A stretch of DNA of 64,000 nt from Membranipora membranacea (GCA_914767715.1 OU612066.1:25890283-25954282), one strand, 5' to 3'; numbered from the stretch's first letter, positions 25,175 to 36,935 are shown. Notes: generated by a model from the letters alone, not told the origin. Made by a program: numbers and translations.

Positions 25175-26031
25175 CATGCCAAATGAACAGGGAATCACAT
25201 GGAACAAGACGAAGAATCAAAAGGACAAACCAAGAAGTACTCTTTGGTCAAACTAACAAAGATATTAGTGTTAGTTATAGTCTATATCGTAAATCCGAAT
25301 TCATGAAAATGATAGACATTTTTTTACACATGTATACTGTATCAGACAGGAAATATTATTACGCTGCTATTCAAGTTAGTGACACAGCGAACTCTTCTAT
25401 GTCCTGGGGCTCCCCGTATTTTACTGAAGATTGAAGATTGAGTGTTTGAAAGTTGAAGAAAAGATTTAGTCAGTTTAAATGAAAAATCAATAAAAGATTT
25501 TAGACTTCAATTCAGTACAACAATTTGGAGTTGGCCACTCAGATAAGGTGTTTTGGACAGACAACTCAAAGCAATAACAAACTGAAACTCATCAGCCTAT
25601 CAAAACAAAACCAAAACTCAAGCACATGGGTCATTCTAAGCAGAAATGAGGAGATAACACCACGGTCCAGTTGTTTTGAAGAATTAAGTCTGCTCTATTT
25701 TCTCTAAAGAAATTGAAGACAGCTTTGTGTGCAGGGAGCCCCATGTCCGGTCAGTACACTGGTATACTGAACAATTTTTTTTTACTTTGTAATATATGAA
25801 CCAGGAGTTTTTATGAATATACCATAAATTATCATTTTATTTAAGTGCGAGCATTGAGGCTGAAAGGGTTATAGAAAACATATATATTATCTTACAAGAA
25901 TGCTTGATTTCTAAAAATTTAATTCATATGTAGAAAAGGTTTACAGAATTTTAAACAATAATTTTGATGTAAAGGAAGATATAATGCACCTGAATCATAA
26001 TGTAAATAGCACAGCAGAAAAGAGCGGCTCT
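25175..26031. other. Spacer before CD225 copy 3, no gene recognised
   Basis: An 88-codon frame (about 25171-25434, plus) follows the hAT element, but it has no recognisable motif and no paralogue in the window. AT-rich otherwise. Confidence 0.4.
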
Positions 26032-27651
26032 TCAGCAATAGCTATAACCATAGCATGTATAGCTATAACTAAATCTAAAACGCAAACCTAAGCCTAAAGC
26101 AAGTGTGTAAATTACATTGAATACAATTCCAACTCCTAGACCAACTTTGTTCAAGGTCAGTGCTGCTGCAGCCAGTCTCGAAACTGATGCTCCGTCACCT
26201 GTAACAAGAGACGATACAGTTGACTTCGGTTCCCTACACCAACATCGGTTATCACCACAAAATTCTCTAAAAACGTAATCTATGAAATTTTGGAAGGAAT
26301 CAGTACGGAATCCTCAGCAATGGATTTGAATTAATGAGACTAGTTTGTTAACAATAGTAATTGAGTTCCGCTATTGCGGTTGTAGTGACACAATCATTGT
26401 AGACGCTGTAGTTCATTGGGCTCATACAGAACAAATTATTTGGTACAAGCACAATCAACTGCCGAGGACAATTCCTAATAAAATTTACCAGAGAGTGCTT
26501 GGAAATTCTACTCTGTTTAACTCTTGACCTAAGTACAGCAGTACTTCAGGCCTGACCATATTTTTGTCCTTTAATACTAATCAGGTGCCTCTCCTTCCTC
26601 CATCGGATTGCTGTTGATCACTTACAATAACAAGGTTTATTATTTCTGCCACCTTTAACTTACCAAATGTGAAGACTTACCTTTACCTTTATTCGAAAAT
26701 TGTTTTCAAGTGGTCATTTAACAAGTTGAATACAACAGTTGAATCGGCAGAGGGAAGTTCCTGCTAGCACTCACAATAACCCAATATAAGTATACAATGT
26801 TTTGCAGAAGACAAGCAAAAATATAGGCCTACCTCTCATTTTAGCATCAGGTGCAGACTTTGATTTGATAATGGCAGCGATGCCAATCCAGAAACAGCAG
26901 AATATGGTGGTCAGGATAGACCATATACAGTGTTCATTAACATCATTCATATTTCCAGCCTGTACAACTTGAAATGTCAATAAATTCAGTAGCATTTAGC
27001 AGCAGGCTTTGGCACTGCATTCAGTTTCCCCAAATTCCAGGTAAATTAAAATTACAGTGCTTCTCAACATCCAAAGCCTGTTTAGAATAACCAGTTAAAT
27101 TAAGGAAGTATATAACATAGAGAAGTGACAGAAGTTACCACTGGACTAGATGTAAGATAGCTTGTGTTAACCAACTCACCGGCGACAGCTCCAATAGAAG
27201 CGTTTTACATGTAACAAACTTGCTGCTGCCGATAAGGCTGTTCACTACACCTTGCTGGAATGTGTATGCAGCCCCTCCCTGTCGAAGGTAAGCAGCAGCC
27301 CCACCATGTTGAGGGTATGCAGCCCCACCCTGTTGAGGGTACACAGTGTGTGCTGGTACACAGTGTGTGCTGGCGCACCATCATAGCTCGGTGGAGCCAC
27401 AGCTGCTATTGAGAAATTAGCTCCATTTTCTTTTCCTACTAAGAAAACCCTGACAATGTGCAACTTCACAAGCTTTAAACTGTGTCCTCTCCAATGGAAA
27501 GGAATTTCAATGAGTAATCCCAAAATCTTCTCAGGTACAGTCTCCGCAGCAAAATAATCATCTAAAAAAGTCTCAAATGGACAGAACAATCTCATTGACT
27601 ATCTTTTTTTATTTATATCGATAGAATAGAGTTGATAAACTTACCTGACCT
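26032..27651 (-). pseudogene. CD225/dispanin-family gene, copy 3, inactivated
   Basis: Equivalents of all four exons are present: 27645-27651, 27180-27435, 26833-26967 and 26032-26198. Exon 1 reads AGGTCAG where copies 2 and 5 have ATGTCAG, so the start codon is lost. In exon 2, a 17-bp segment (ACACAGTGTGTGCTGGT on the plus strand) is tandemly duplicated at 27344-27377 and shifts the frame. Further on, about 13 bp present in copy 2 are missing, and the YVYN-equivalent site reads ATG TAA. The joined length, 565 nt, is not a multiple of 3, matching these indels. Exon 3 (CD225: EHCIWSILTTIFCCFWIGI) and exon 4 (LTLNKVGLGVGIVFNVIY, Tyr/Ser/Cys tail) stay open with intact splice sites, so the damage is recent or an alternative start is used. 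Confidence 0.78.
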
Positions 27652-27746
27652 ATTTAATTGCTTATCACCTTTGACCCAATATCTTTCACCATACTTGCCA
27701 AGTAATCTAAATTCAAAATAGAGAGATTCCATTTTACGGCAATACT

Positions 27747-27865
27747 GCACCACAACGTGGTGCTTCAAGGGTGCGAAGCACCCGAGTCACCCACCTGGGG
27801 GTTTGGGGGCGTGTGAGCCCCCCAACAGGGTTCGGGGCGGAGCCCCGTCTGCAGAAGCTCTGAGA
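27747..27865. repeat. GC-rich hairpin-rich block
   Basis: An abrupt G/C-rich island in AT-rich sequence, containing the palindrome CACCACAACGTGGTG, GGGTGCGAAGCACCC, and a GGGGG...CCCCCC and CGGGGCGGAGCCCCG series. It resembles an end of a dispersed element rather than a gene. It lies 0.1 kb upstream of copy 3. Confidence 0.45.
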
Positions 27866-27984
27866 GCGTTTCCAGCCACTAGGAAGGGCTAAAAAGGTAT
27901 ATTTTACCCCCATAATTTCATGTTTGTACTACTACTTAAATATCAAACTGAGGTGAAATACACTTTAAACAATTACAATCAATA

Positions 27985-28087
27985 CATCGGCCCCTGGGAC
28001 TCTTACATACATGCCTTTAAATTGTCAATGTCAGTATCAAACACCCCATTGGCAAAGTAGAGGCATGTAAGTCCCAGGGGCCCATGG
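27985..28087. mobile_element. Short fold-back element, relative of the one at 41372
   Basis: Ends CATCGGCCCCTGGGAC and the inverse GTCCCAGGGGCCCATG. The inner sequences ACATGCCTTTA and TTGGCAAAGTAGAGGCATGT match the arms of the large fold-back at 41372-41848. The centre is deleted relative to that copy, and no target duplication is evident. Confidence 0.7.
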
Positions 28088-28522
28088 CTACAAGTGCCCA
28101 CGCATCATCAAATTCAAGATCTGAAAATGTGCTCAGTCACAGACAGTGAGAATCCAGATAAGGTACTATATTCCTGTTTGGCTAACATTAAATATGTTTC
28201 AAAGTCTTTGGTCCGAGCTTTGTTAAATTGTAGTGGACCTACCTTTGGAATTGTTAGGTTTCTATTTCCCTTCACTTAAATTTAACTAGAGTAGACAGTA
28301 CAAAATTAATACTAAAAAATGAGTGATCTGAAAGGAAATGAAAACTAAATGTATGCACTTGACTAGCTACTTTATATTGTGACCAATGACAGTCGGTGTT
28401 GTGAGTTATGAGAGGATGCTATTGGTCATTTACAATAATAGGCTGAATCTTTACAAAACAGGTAAATTTGTTATGATTATTTAATTTGATAATTCTTTCA
28501 ATTTTGTATGCAAAGACCTTAA

Positions 28523-29158
28523 AGAGGAAGAAATCGAAGGGGGTGCACGGGGATTAATCATGTGAAGTGACAGGCAAGACCATTGGCTGATCAATGTAAT
28601 TAGAGGCGGAGAATGGCCTTGGTCTCCGCCTCTAACAGCCAGTCCACGTTGCGTTCTCAAGTGGTCAAGTGTGTTATATAAGAAATTGTGATTCGCAGAC
28701 ACCCATAAATAAAGTTGAATAGAAGCGTAAGATATAGCTATTGTTGTGTTGGCTCATCACACTTGGGATTATAGGGTTTAATTACAACGGTCAATTTCAA
28801 TCTTGACAACGGTATCTAGGCAACCTCTAAAACCATAAATCATAACGTCAAAATTGACCAATAAGAGCTCGTATATTTTGTAGCGGCTGATTTGAAATCA
28901 TCGGAACTGGGCAAATGGTATGACATCAGTCATATTTTCACCACTTTCCAATGCCATTATTGGAATGAAAATTTATTGGGCATGTGTATCACACAATTCC
29001 GCATCAGCTTGTCTGATTCCCATTAAAAATAATTCACCGCTTCTCCTCTTAATTCCGAAAAAGCAGGAGAAATTTGAATGCTGCTAACTCCATTTGATTT
29101 TGATATAGCTGGGTGATCGCCTTACATTGACTGGCCCTTATATACCGGTCGAGCCACT
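28523..29158 (-). mobile_element. 636-bp TTAA-flanked element, copy A
   Basis: Nearly identical, in opposite orientation, to 33652-34287. Flanked by TTAA at 28519-28522 and 29159-29162. In element orientation it starts AGTGGCTCGACCGGTATATA and ends just after CCTTCGATTTCTTCCTCT. An internal 13-base-arm hairpin (TTAGAGGCGGAGA and its inverse) is at 28600-28635. No transposase frame is present. TTAA targets are typical of piggyBac-like transposition, but the termini lack the usual CCC start and are only weakly inverted (AGTGG/AGAGG). Confidence 0.85.
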
Positions 29159-30112
29159 TTAACAGTAACTAGTCAACAACAACATGTGCTTGGATAACTA
29201 TCAAAAAATTGCGATTGGACTGTTTTCTCTAAAATCTGGAGGAAATAGTGAGATTTACAAAAAGTGGGAGGTGGGCGTAAAAATCTGGAGGGTCACGCCT
29301 AAATCGGGAGACTTGGCAAGTATGTCTTTCACCTGCTTCCCCTACTACTACCTTTTAGTGAATCAATAATAATAGAGCAGCAATCAGAACTTATAAATAA
29401 TACTTCTGATGAAAAAACATTTGACAAGTTATTAATGCTTTGTTTTTGTACTTATACAATAGCCATTATAAGCCTAAAATGTTTTGAATTTCTTATTCTC
29501 TGAATTCAACTCTTGTCATTCATCTGATGTGTATTTCAATGTCATGCACAAACCCTACAAAGAACAAGGAAGCACATTAACAAGCAAAGTGTTTTTTGTG
29601 CTACATTGTATGCCAGTGGTGATGACGCTTTCAACAGGCAGCTGTTTTGATGTGTGGTACACCACTGTCACCAACTCCTTGGGAAACAATCTTTCAATCA
29701 GGAAAGTAGTGGAAAAATTTTTTATCAGGTTCCTTAGCACCATGATTCATTTGTGCCAGGAGACAGCGAATTAACAAACTATACCAGAAGCAAATGTAAA
29801 CAGAGGACAGCTACCAGTTAGATTTAAGAATTCAGCTTTAGTTGGTCTATAAGAGCCATAAGAGTTTCATAAAAAGATATTGTAAATAATATCAAAATAA
29901 TATATTTAATGTTTATGATTTCGTCGCTCACTTCAAATGCATACTAATAGAGACCTTAACCCACGGTAATAATTATAGTATGGCATAATATGCTATATAC
30001 TTTAGTGACAAATGTTGTTACTCATCAGGGATAGCTGCAGATTACAGAAGCATGGATTAAACTTAAGGATAAATGCATGAATTTACTATTCCTCAATAAC
30101 TAAGGATAGCAT

Positions 30113-32468
30113 TTACGGACGAAATATCCATATTACTATTGCTATCGCAATGATGTTGAGGACAGTTCCAATCACCAGAGCACGTTTGTTCAAGATCAGT
30201 GCCTCTTCAGACAGTCTTGATGCTTTCTCTCTATCACCTGAAGCAAGAGAGACAAAAAATTGAGCCTCATATTGGACAGAAAATGCACTTTATGCCAAAG
30301 TTACGCTTAAATTGCTATAAACATAATTGGAAAGCCTACAGCATCATTACGAGAAGGGACTATTGGTATTATGCATTGAATCATTCATTCTGTGCCAAAG
30401 TTTTGTTCAATGTTCCTATTATTTAAATTCAAAGCCTATAGCACCCCAGCAGGAACAATAGGCATTATGCATTGAATCAGTAGTGAACAATTGCAATTTA
30501 TAGCAATCTTCAATAATGATGTTAGCAAAGATGATAACAGATTTACTACCCAAACTGCTGTTTAGAGATTTATGTGACTAAAAAGCTTGAAAAGTGCAAC
30601 TGGCTTGATGAGGAATTTCAATATCCGAGGCTCAGATTATTACAACTGATTGGGTTTGCTACACGAAATGATTTTGTATTGATTGCATAAACATAACAAG
30701 CGACGATAGTAAATTATTGCTCGTGCAAACATAACATAACAAAGAAAAGGTTTTCGCCTTGTGTCAAAATCGTTTTTTGCTCATTGAACAAATACAATAG
30801 GGGAGCAAGTTGTTACTTAAAGTTCGTATGAGATTAAGGTGTAATTGGAGTGAGATTTTTGTTGCATACAGTCAAATGTATGATAGATATCTTCAGTTCT
30901 GTCCACCTCAAATCCATAATGGTATTTGGTGCTCAACCTACCTTTCAATTTAGCATATTGTACATCCATCGATTTAATAACAGCGTATAAGCCAATCCAG
31001 AAACAGCAGAATAAGCAATTCAAGACAGAACAACAACAGTAATCCTTCACATCAACCACAACTCCAGGCTGCACAACTGGGGAAATAATAACAGGCTCAG
31101 AAGAGTTAGCTAAATATGTGATGCAAACATATAACTGCAGAGGCACTGGTGATCCTGCTAAAGTTGAAACTGAAAGAGATCAGGTAGACTTGTACATTTC
31201 TAGCAAACGTGCATTTGCAGCGTAGAACTGAATAGTTGGACACTCCAGATATTGTAACTAGAGGTGGTGATTTTTCTAGTGCTTATTTGTTGAGGTTAGT
31301 GTCAACCTTGTCTACGCGCAAGTCTAAAGCTAAGGCCACACGAGGCTGTTTTCTCACGATTCGTATAAATTATTCACTAATAATTTCGTACGAATAGGGA
31401 TTTCCACGATTCCGTGAAACGTTGAATGTTCACGATGCACGAATCCGAATCGTGTAAATTTTCTCGAAATTTCAGATTTGATTGATTTCCTGTCTCGTTC
31501 TGATTGATATGTCAAGGCCATATCTATGTGAACAACTTTGGTTAAAAAGATGGAATGGTTGATCAATATGTGGAGCTTCTCATTGATTTGGACCTGGAGC
31601 AAGAGGGAGAAGGGATACAATGACTAATGGGGTATAATTGAATAAATATGACGAGATAGTTGAGCCTAAGCATATCCAGAAGCTGAATCACTGGACTGGT
31701 TGGTATAATAAACAAGAAGAAACAGCTTCTCCTTGGTTTAATTTTTCATTTATCACTGTATGCCTATGGTTTAGATTGGATTGGATTTCACTCATAAATC
31801 ATTAGTACGAATTTGGGAATTGACAATCATGTGTGGCAGGCTAATATTCGTACGAAATTTAATTTGCAAGAATTAGTGGAAATTTGTACGATCATGTGGC
31901 CTCTGCTTAACAACGCATGGAAAATGTCCTTCTGCACTCATAATGTGCGGAAGCAAAACTTAAAGTTGGAGATTTGAAAGGTCCGGCAACAACATACTAA
32001 ATACTCCAAATATATAGGAGAGCAAACAAAAATAACCATACTCACTGATGACAGGTCCCACGGTAGAGTCATAACTGTATCCAGCTGTCTGATCTGGGTG
32101 TGGCTGTGTATAGCCTATGTTTCCTATACCTTGATAAACTCGGGAGGGATACACAGTCTGTGCTAGCGAACCATCACAACTCGGTGGTGTCATGGGCGCT
32201 GATGAGGTACTTGCTTCATTGTCTTTTCCTGCTTAAGAAAACCATTGCAATTACTACCAAGGGACATTGTCGAGTATCACCCAGTTAACTTTGTAATGCT
32301 GTGACTGTTCTGTTTCTCTTGTCGGAAATTCTTGACAAATCAGTGAAGTTTTATCCTATAGTGGTAGAATACATCTAAGTCTCAATTGCACTCAACACAA
32401 TGTTGTTATGGAAGTTTTAAACTTCTTTCAATGATCATAGAATTATAGGAGATGAAATTACCTTTCAT
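30113..32468 (-). CDS. CD225/dispanin-family membrane protein, copy 4 (149 aa)
   Basis: Exons 32462-32468 (ATGAAAG), 32046-32228, 30942-31076 and 30113-30237 total 450 nt and splice in phase 1. Exon 2 is short and only moderately Pro-rich (APMTPPSCDG, TVYPSRVYQG, YTQPHPDQTAGYSYDS). The CD225 exon reads KDYCCCSVLNCLFCCFWIGL and KSMDVQYAKLKG: the DHCTW position has become DYCCC, adding cysteines, and the VRDA/MRG loop is altered. Exon 4 (GDREKASRLSEEALILNK) leads to a helix (IIAIAIVIWIF) and stops at FRP, lacking the Tyr/Cys-rich tail of copies 1-3. Intron 2 contains a 570-bp inverted-terminus element (31333-31902). No disabling change was found, but it is the most divergent open copy. Confidence 0.8.
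31333..31902. mobile_element. 570-bp miniature inverted-repeat element in intron 2 of copy 4
   Basis: Termini AGGCCACACGAGG and the inverse of AGGCCACATGATCG. ATTCGTACGAAT-type palindromic motifs lie inside both ends (about 31391 and 31843). No clear target duplication and no transposase frame. Superfamily not assigned. Confidence 0.6.
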
Positions 32469-32632
32469 AGTGGATTGTTGAATACTGCTACCCCTATCGT
32501 AATATTTTACCTGCTTCCTTTGCTAGGGGCATTGAGAAAATCGACTTTTGTAGGTAGGAATTAGAATGCAAATAATATTTGAACTCTCAATGCTCGACTT
32601 TTGCTGAATAAAGAATGAACTGAATTCAATGC

Positions 32633-35600
32633 ATGAATGAGTTCCTTTTGTTGCTTATCATATATCATTCTACAGGCCTATATCAAGTGATAACAGGTTC
32701 ATCATTTGTAAGTTACCATGGTAATGAAAGCCTCATCGAACACAATTATGTCAATTGTGATCTAAAAGTCAAAACTTCCAAAATTTTAACATGTGAGCGA
32801 TCAATCTCAGACCACTATGCCACACTTTTAATGCTTGACAGGATAAAACCTTTAAAGCCAAAACGTCAACTCATCAAAACCAGAAGTTTCAAGAAATTAA
32901 ACCCCTTGTTATTCTATAAATAATGTGCACTGTTACCTTTTCAGCAAAAAGCCGCCGACCTCAATCTTTCAATCCATAAACGAGCTGAAATGATTGACCA
33001 ATCTATAATAAACATTGTAGACAAACACGCACCAGAAAAAACTATGCGAGTACGCAACAAGAAAAACCAATGGATCACTTCAGATGTGCTGCGCATGATT
33101 TCACTCAAAAGCAAATTTTACAAGGAAGTATATAAAGCGTCTAGAGCCCCAACTGATGGCCAAGTCCAACATTACAAGAAATTCAGCAACTATGTTACCA
33201 ACCAAATTCGTACCGCTAAGAAAAACTACATTAGCAAATCATTATCAGCAAACGACAAAAGTTTTTATTCCTGCTTAAAATCCATAACCAAGACACAGAA
33301 ATCCCATACATCTATAGAGTGCCTGGAATACAAAAGTGTGGAACATACGGATGAAAAAGATATTGCCTGCGCCTTAAATGACTTCTTCATAAACGTTGCC
33401 GGGCGCTCTGAATTCAATCTGGCAAATTTCCCGCATTTTCCTACAGAAACAAATTCTTTCAAGTTCTCTTTCAGTCCAATCACTAGTAAAACAATTACTT
33501 TGCTCATAAATTCACTCAACTCAGACAAGCGCGGTGGTCTAAGTGGCATACCAGCAATGATTTATAAAATAATAGTTGACTTAATTGCCTACCCGCTATC
33601 CATTCTGGTCAATGAATGCTATCATAAATCAATCTTCCCTGACTGCTTTAAAGTGCCTCGACCGGTATATAAGGGCCAGTCAATGTAAAGCGATCACCCA
33701 GCCATATCAAATTCAAATGGGGTTAGCAGCATTCAAATTCCTCCTGCTTTCTCGGAATTGAGAGGAGAAGCAGTGAATTATTTTTAATGGGAATCAGACA
33801 AGCTGATGCGGAATTGTGTGATACACATGCCCAATAAATTTTCATTCCATTAATGGCATTGGAAAGTGGTGAAAATATGACTGATGTCATACGAAATCGC
33901 CCAGTTCCGATGATTTCAAATCATCCGCTTCAAAATATACGAGCTCTTATTGGTCAATTTTGACGTTATGATTTATGGTTTTAGAGGTTGCCTAGATACC
34001 GTTGTCAAGATTGAAATTGACCGTTGTAATTAAACCCTATAATCCCAAGTGTGATGAGCCAACACAACAATAGCTATATCATAGCTTCTATTCAACTTTA
34101 TTTATGGGTGTCTGCGGATCATAATTTCTTATATAACACACTTGACCACTTGAGAACGCAACGTGGACTGGCTGTTAGAGGCGGAGACCAAGGCCATTCT
34201 CCGCCTCTAATTACATTGATCAGCCAATGGTCTTGCCTGTCACTTCACATGATTAATCCCCGTGCACCCCCTTCGATTCCTACCTCTTTAAATCTGCCCT
34301 TGTCACGCCAATTCATAAAAATGGTAAAAAATGTGCCCGTCAAATTATCGACCAATATCCTCGCTTCCAATTCTGTCAAAGATATTTGAACATGACATGA
34401 AAAATCAGATGATGTCTTACATAGAGAAACACAACCTATTTTCAGACCAACAATTCGGATTTCGTCAGAATCATTCAACCGAGCAAATGTTGCTATCTGT
34501 GCTGCAACAATGGAAAACTAAACTTGACCAATCCACTCCATGTTACATTGGAGCCTTATCCCTGGATGTCCGAAAAGCTTTTGATACAATCAATCACAAT
34601 CTTCTTCTATACATACTGGATAAAAAACAATTCTCCAGTTCTGCAATAGCACTACTTCGATCATATCTTCAAAACCGATCACAAGTAATGAAAGTGGGGT
34701 TGTCACGATCTAATTCACAAGCAATCACCTGTAGGGTACCTCAAGGCTCAATTCTGGGACCTATCCTCTTTAACTTAGCCATCAATGGATTGCTAGCAAC
34801 ATTTGACAATTCATTCGCTTATGCAGATGATCTACTGTACAGCCACAAGCATAGATGAAGTACTAGTGGAGTCCAATACTCTGCTAAAGAAAGCATCAGA
34901 TTGGTATCATAGCCACTTACTGAGACTCAACATTGAGAAAACACAATTGTGCATATTTTCCGACAGAAACATTAAAAACTTTTACCACATCAATTTTCAA
35001 AACTCAAAAATTGAGACAAAACTCTCTATCAACGTACTAGGGGTTACCCTGGATACTGATTTATCTTTCCACATCCATGCCAATGAAACGGCAACCAAAG
35101 CAAACAAAGTAGTATACCTACTCTCAAAACTGAGAAAATACATGAATGTTGAGGAATCCTTAAGGACTTACAAAATTCTCGTCAGACCTATCCTAGAATA
35201 CTGCTCATCTATCTACCTAGAAGGCACTCAAAAAACATCCGATACAATTGAAAAAGTTCAGAATAAAGCAATTAGAATCATAATATCTGCACCAAAAAAG
35301 TTTTCTGTCACAACTGGTAGATCACTCTTAAACTTACCCACCCTAAAAAGTAGAAGACATTACCTATTTCACAAATTTACGCATAGAAAATTATTCAAAA
35401 ATAAAGCATCAAAGCATATTCTTCGCCTGGTGCAAAAGTCCAATAAACACCAACGCTCCCTTAGAAGTAAATGTTCAGTAATAAAACCCTCTTTCAGGAC
35501 ACATTTTGGCAAAACAGCTCTCTTAAATCTGCTGCACAATTTCAGACTGAAATGCAAAAAGGCTGACAGCCTACTATCTTTTAACTAATACTTTTTTATA
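32633..35600 (+). pseudogene. Non-LTR retrotransposon (CR1/L2-like), 5'-truncated, interrupted
   Basis: Runs from the endonuclease C-terminus (ERSISDHYATLLML, SDH motif, about 32800) through a linker to the reverse transcriptase. RT motifs are NYRPISSLPILSKIFEH (about 34345), FGFRQNHSTEQ, LDVRKAFDTINH (catalytic Asp), PQGSILGPILFN, FAYADDLLY (catalytic Asp pair, about 34820), then NVLGVTLDTDLSFH and RPILEYCSSIY toward the stop at 35588. Damage seen: an in-frame TAA at 32921; insertion of a 636-bp TTAA element at 33652-34287; a one-base frameshift near 34330; another after the YADD box near 34845. The N-terminal part of ORF2 and ORF1 are missing. It occupies the place where exon 4 of CD225 copy 5 would be expected. 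Confidence 0.85.
33652..34287 (+). mobile_element. 636-bp TTAA-flanked element, copy B (inside retrotransposon RT frame)
   Basis: TTAA at 33648-33651 and 34288-34291. Removing the element plus one TTAA restores a continuous frame reading FPDCFKSALVTPIHKNGKK, a normal non-LTR RT sequence, so this is a precise insertion with a 4-bp target duplication. Same length as copy A (28523-29158) and nearly the same sequence. Starts AGTGCCTCGACCGGTATATA and carries an internal hairpin at 34175-34210. Confidence 0.92.
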
Positions 35601-35945
35601 AAAATTGTCACAAGAACAATAATTTTATATACATATATCCTTTTCTATTTCTATAAAGCCATATATAACTTACTTACTTTCCCATTCCCAGAACATCGTC
35701 ATTTATTTATGTATAACCCCTTTTTTTGTGTGTGTGTATTTAACTATGTGTAGAGGTCAACAAGTTACTTTTTAACTACTCTGTTATCTGTAAACTTTCT
35801 AGAAAACCTCTTTAAACAGCACAGGAGAGTAATAAGCTCTCCCAAACCTTATTGCCCCCTGCTGAACCTTGTAATCGTTGCAGTAGTAAGAAATAACCGA
35901 CAATAGACTTGCTAGATTGAATATGGTATTTGATGTTCAACCTAC

Positions 35946-36935
35946 CTCTCAATTTAGCATATCGTACATCCTGTGATTTAACAATGGCAGCTAAGCCGAT
36001 ACACCAACAGCAGAATAAGCAGTTCAATATGGTCCAGCCACAGTAATCCTTCACATTGACCACAGCGTCAGGCTGCGCAACTGGGGAAGTAATAATATAC
36101 TCAGTAGCGCTAGCTTGTATGATAACAGTTCAGATCAACACAGATCACTCAGGTCACTGGTGATCAAGTGAAAGATGATATTGAGTGAGATGAGGTACAC
36201 TTGCACATTTCTAGCAAACATTCGTTTGTAGCATAGAAAAAGGTGAAGGCGCAATACACAAGTTTGTGAGTAATATTCAAAAGGGGTGTAACCTGAGGTC
36301 GTGTGTTATCTAGTGCTTATTTGTTGAGGTTAGTGTCTACCTTGATGATAAACTACTTGCTACCGATAAATTTCTGCCAATGAAGTTTGACAAAATATCA
36401 CCAAACAAGCCTTAGGTTCATTTTTTGCTCATGAAATGCAGTAGCAACATACTTAATGAATGTCGATGTAGAAGATTTTAAAGATCTGGCAGCAACAGAA
36501 TACATTATGCCAAATAAACGAGAGCAGATAATCATTAACCAGCTCACCGATCACTTGTCACACGGGAGCGCCATACCCATATCCAGCTTATTGATCCGGA
36601 TATGGCTGTGCATAGCCTGTGTTTCCTACGCCTTGTTGGACTTGGGAAGGATATCTGTGCTGGCGCATTATCATAGCTCGGTGGTGTCACCGTCACCGAT
36701 AAGAAATTTGCTTCATTGTCTTTTCCTGCTTAAGAAAACCAATTGCAATCTCTACTGGGGGACAGTAAACTTCATAAATGCTGTGACCATTCTCCTTGTG
36801 GAGAACTTGAGAGAACAGTGACGTTTCTTATCTGATTATATCTTCAGTGGTAGAATATATCTAGGAAAGTCTCAAATGCACTTGATTTTATGAAAGCTTC
36901 AAACTTCTTCCAATGAGGATGAACTCACCTGACAT
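35946..36935 (-). pseudogene. CD225/dispanin-family gene, copy 5, inactivated and lacking exon 4
   Basis: Exons found: 36929-36935 (ATGTCAG), 36548-36725 and 35946-36080. Aligned to copy 4, exon 2 lacks 5 bp after GCACAG (reads ACAGATATCC), and the ancestral frame then meets TAA (CAA TAA GCT) and TGA (GTG TGA CAA). The CD225 exon is open (KDYCGWTILNCLFCCWCIGL, VRYAKLRG) but FCCFWIG has become FCCWCIG. No exon 4 sequence could be found between 35945 and copy 4; a 3-kb retrotransposon fills that interval. Its upstream 150 bp resembles that of copy 4 (TAATATTTGAACTC), showing that these two are sister duplicates. Confidence 0.78.

Noticed and set aside
28523-29158. Assigning the TTAA element to piggyBac
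   Set aside because: The TTAA target fits, but the termini lack the CCC-type start and inverted repeats are weak, so the superfamily is left open.
31354-31620. 88-codon minus frame as a transposase remnant
   Set aside because: It lies within the miniature element but shows no catalytic or DNA-binding motif.
34051-34389. 112-codon frame inside the 636-bp element
   Set aside because: It crosses the element boundary into RT sequence, and the minus copy encodes only a shorter shared part (about 73 codons); no domain is recognisable.
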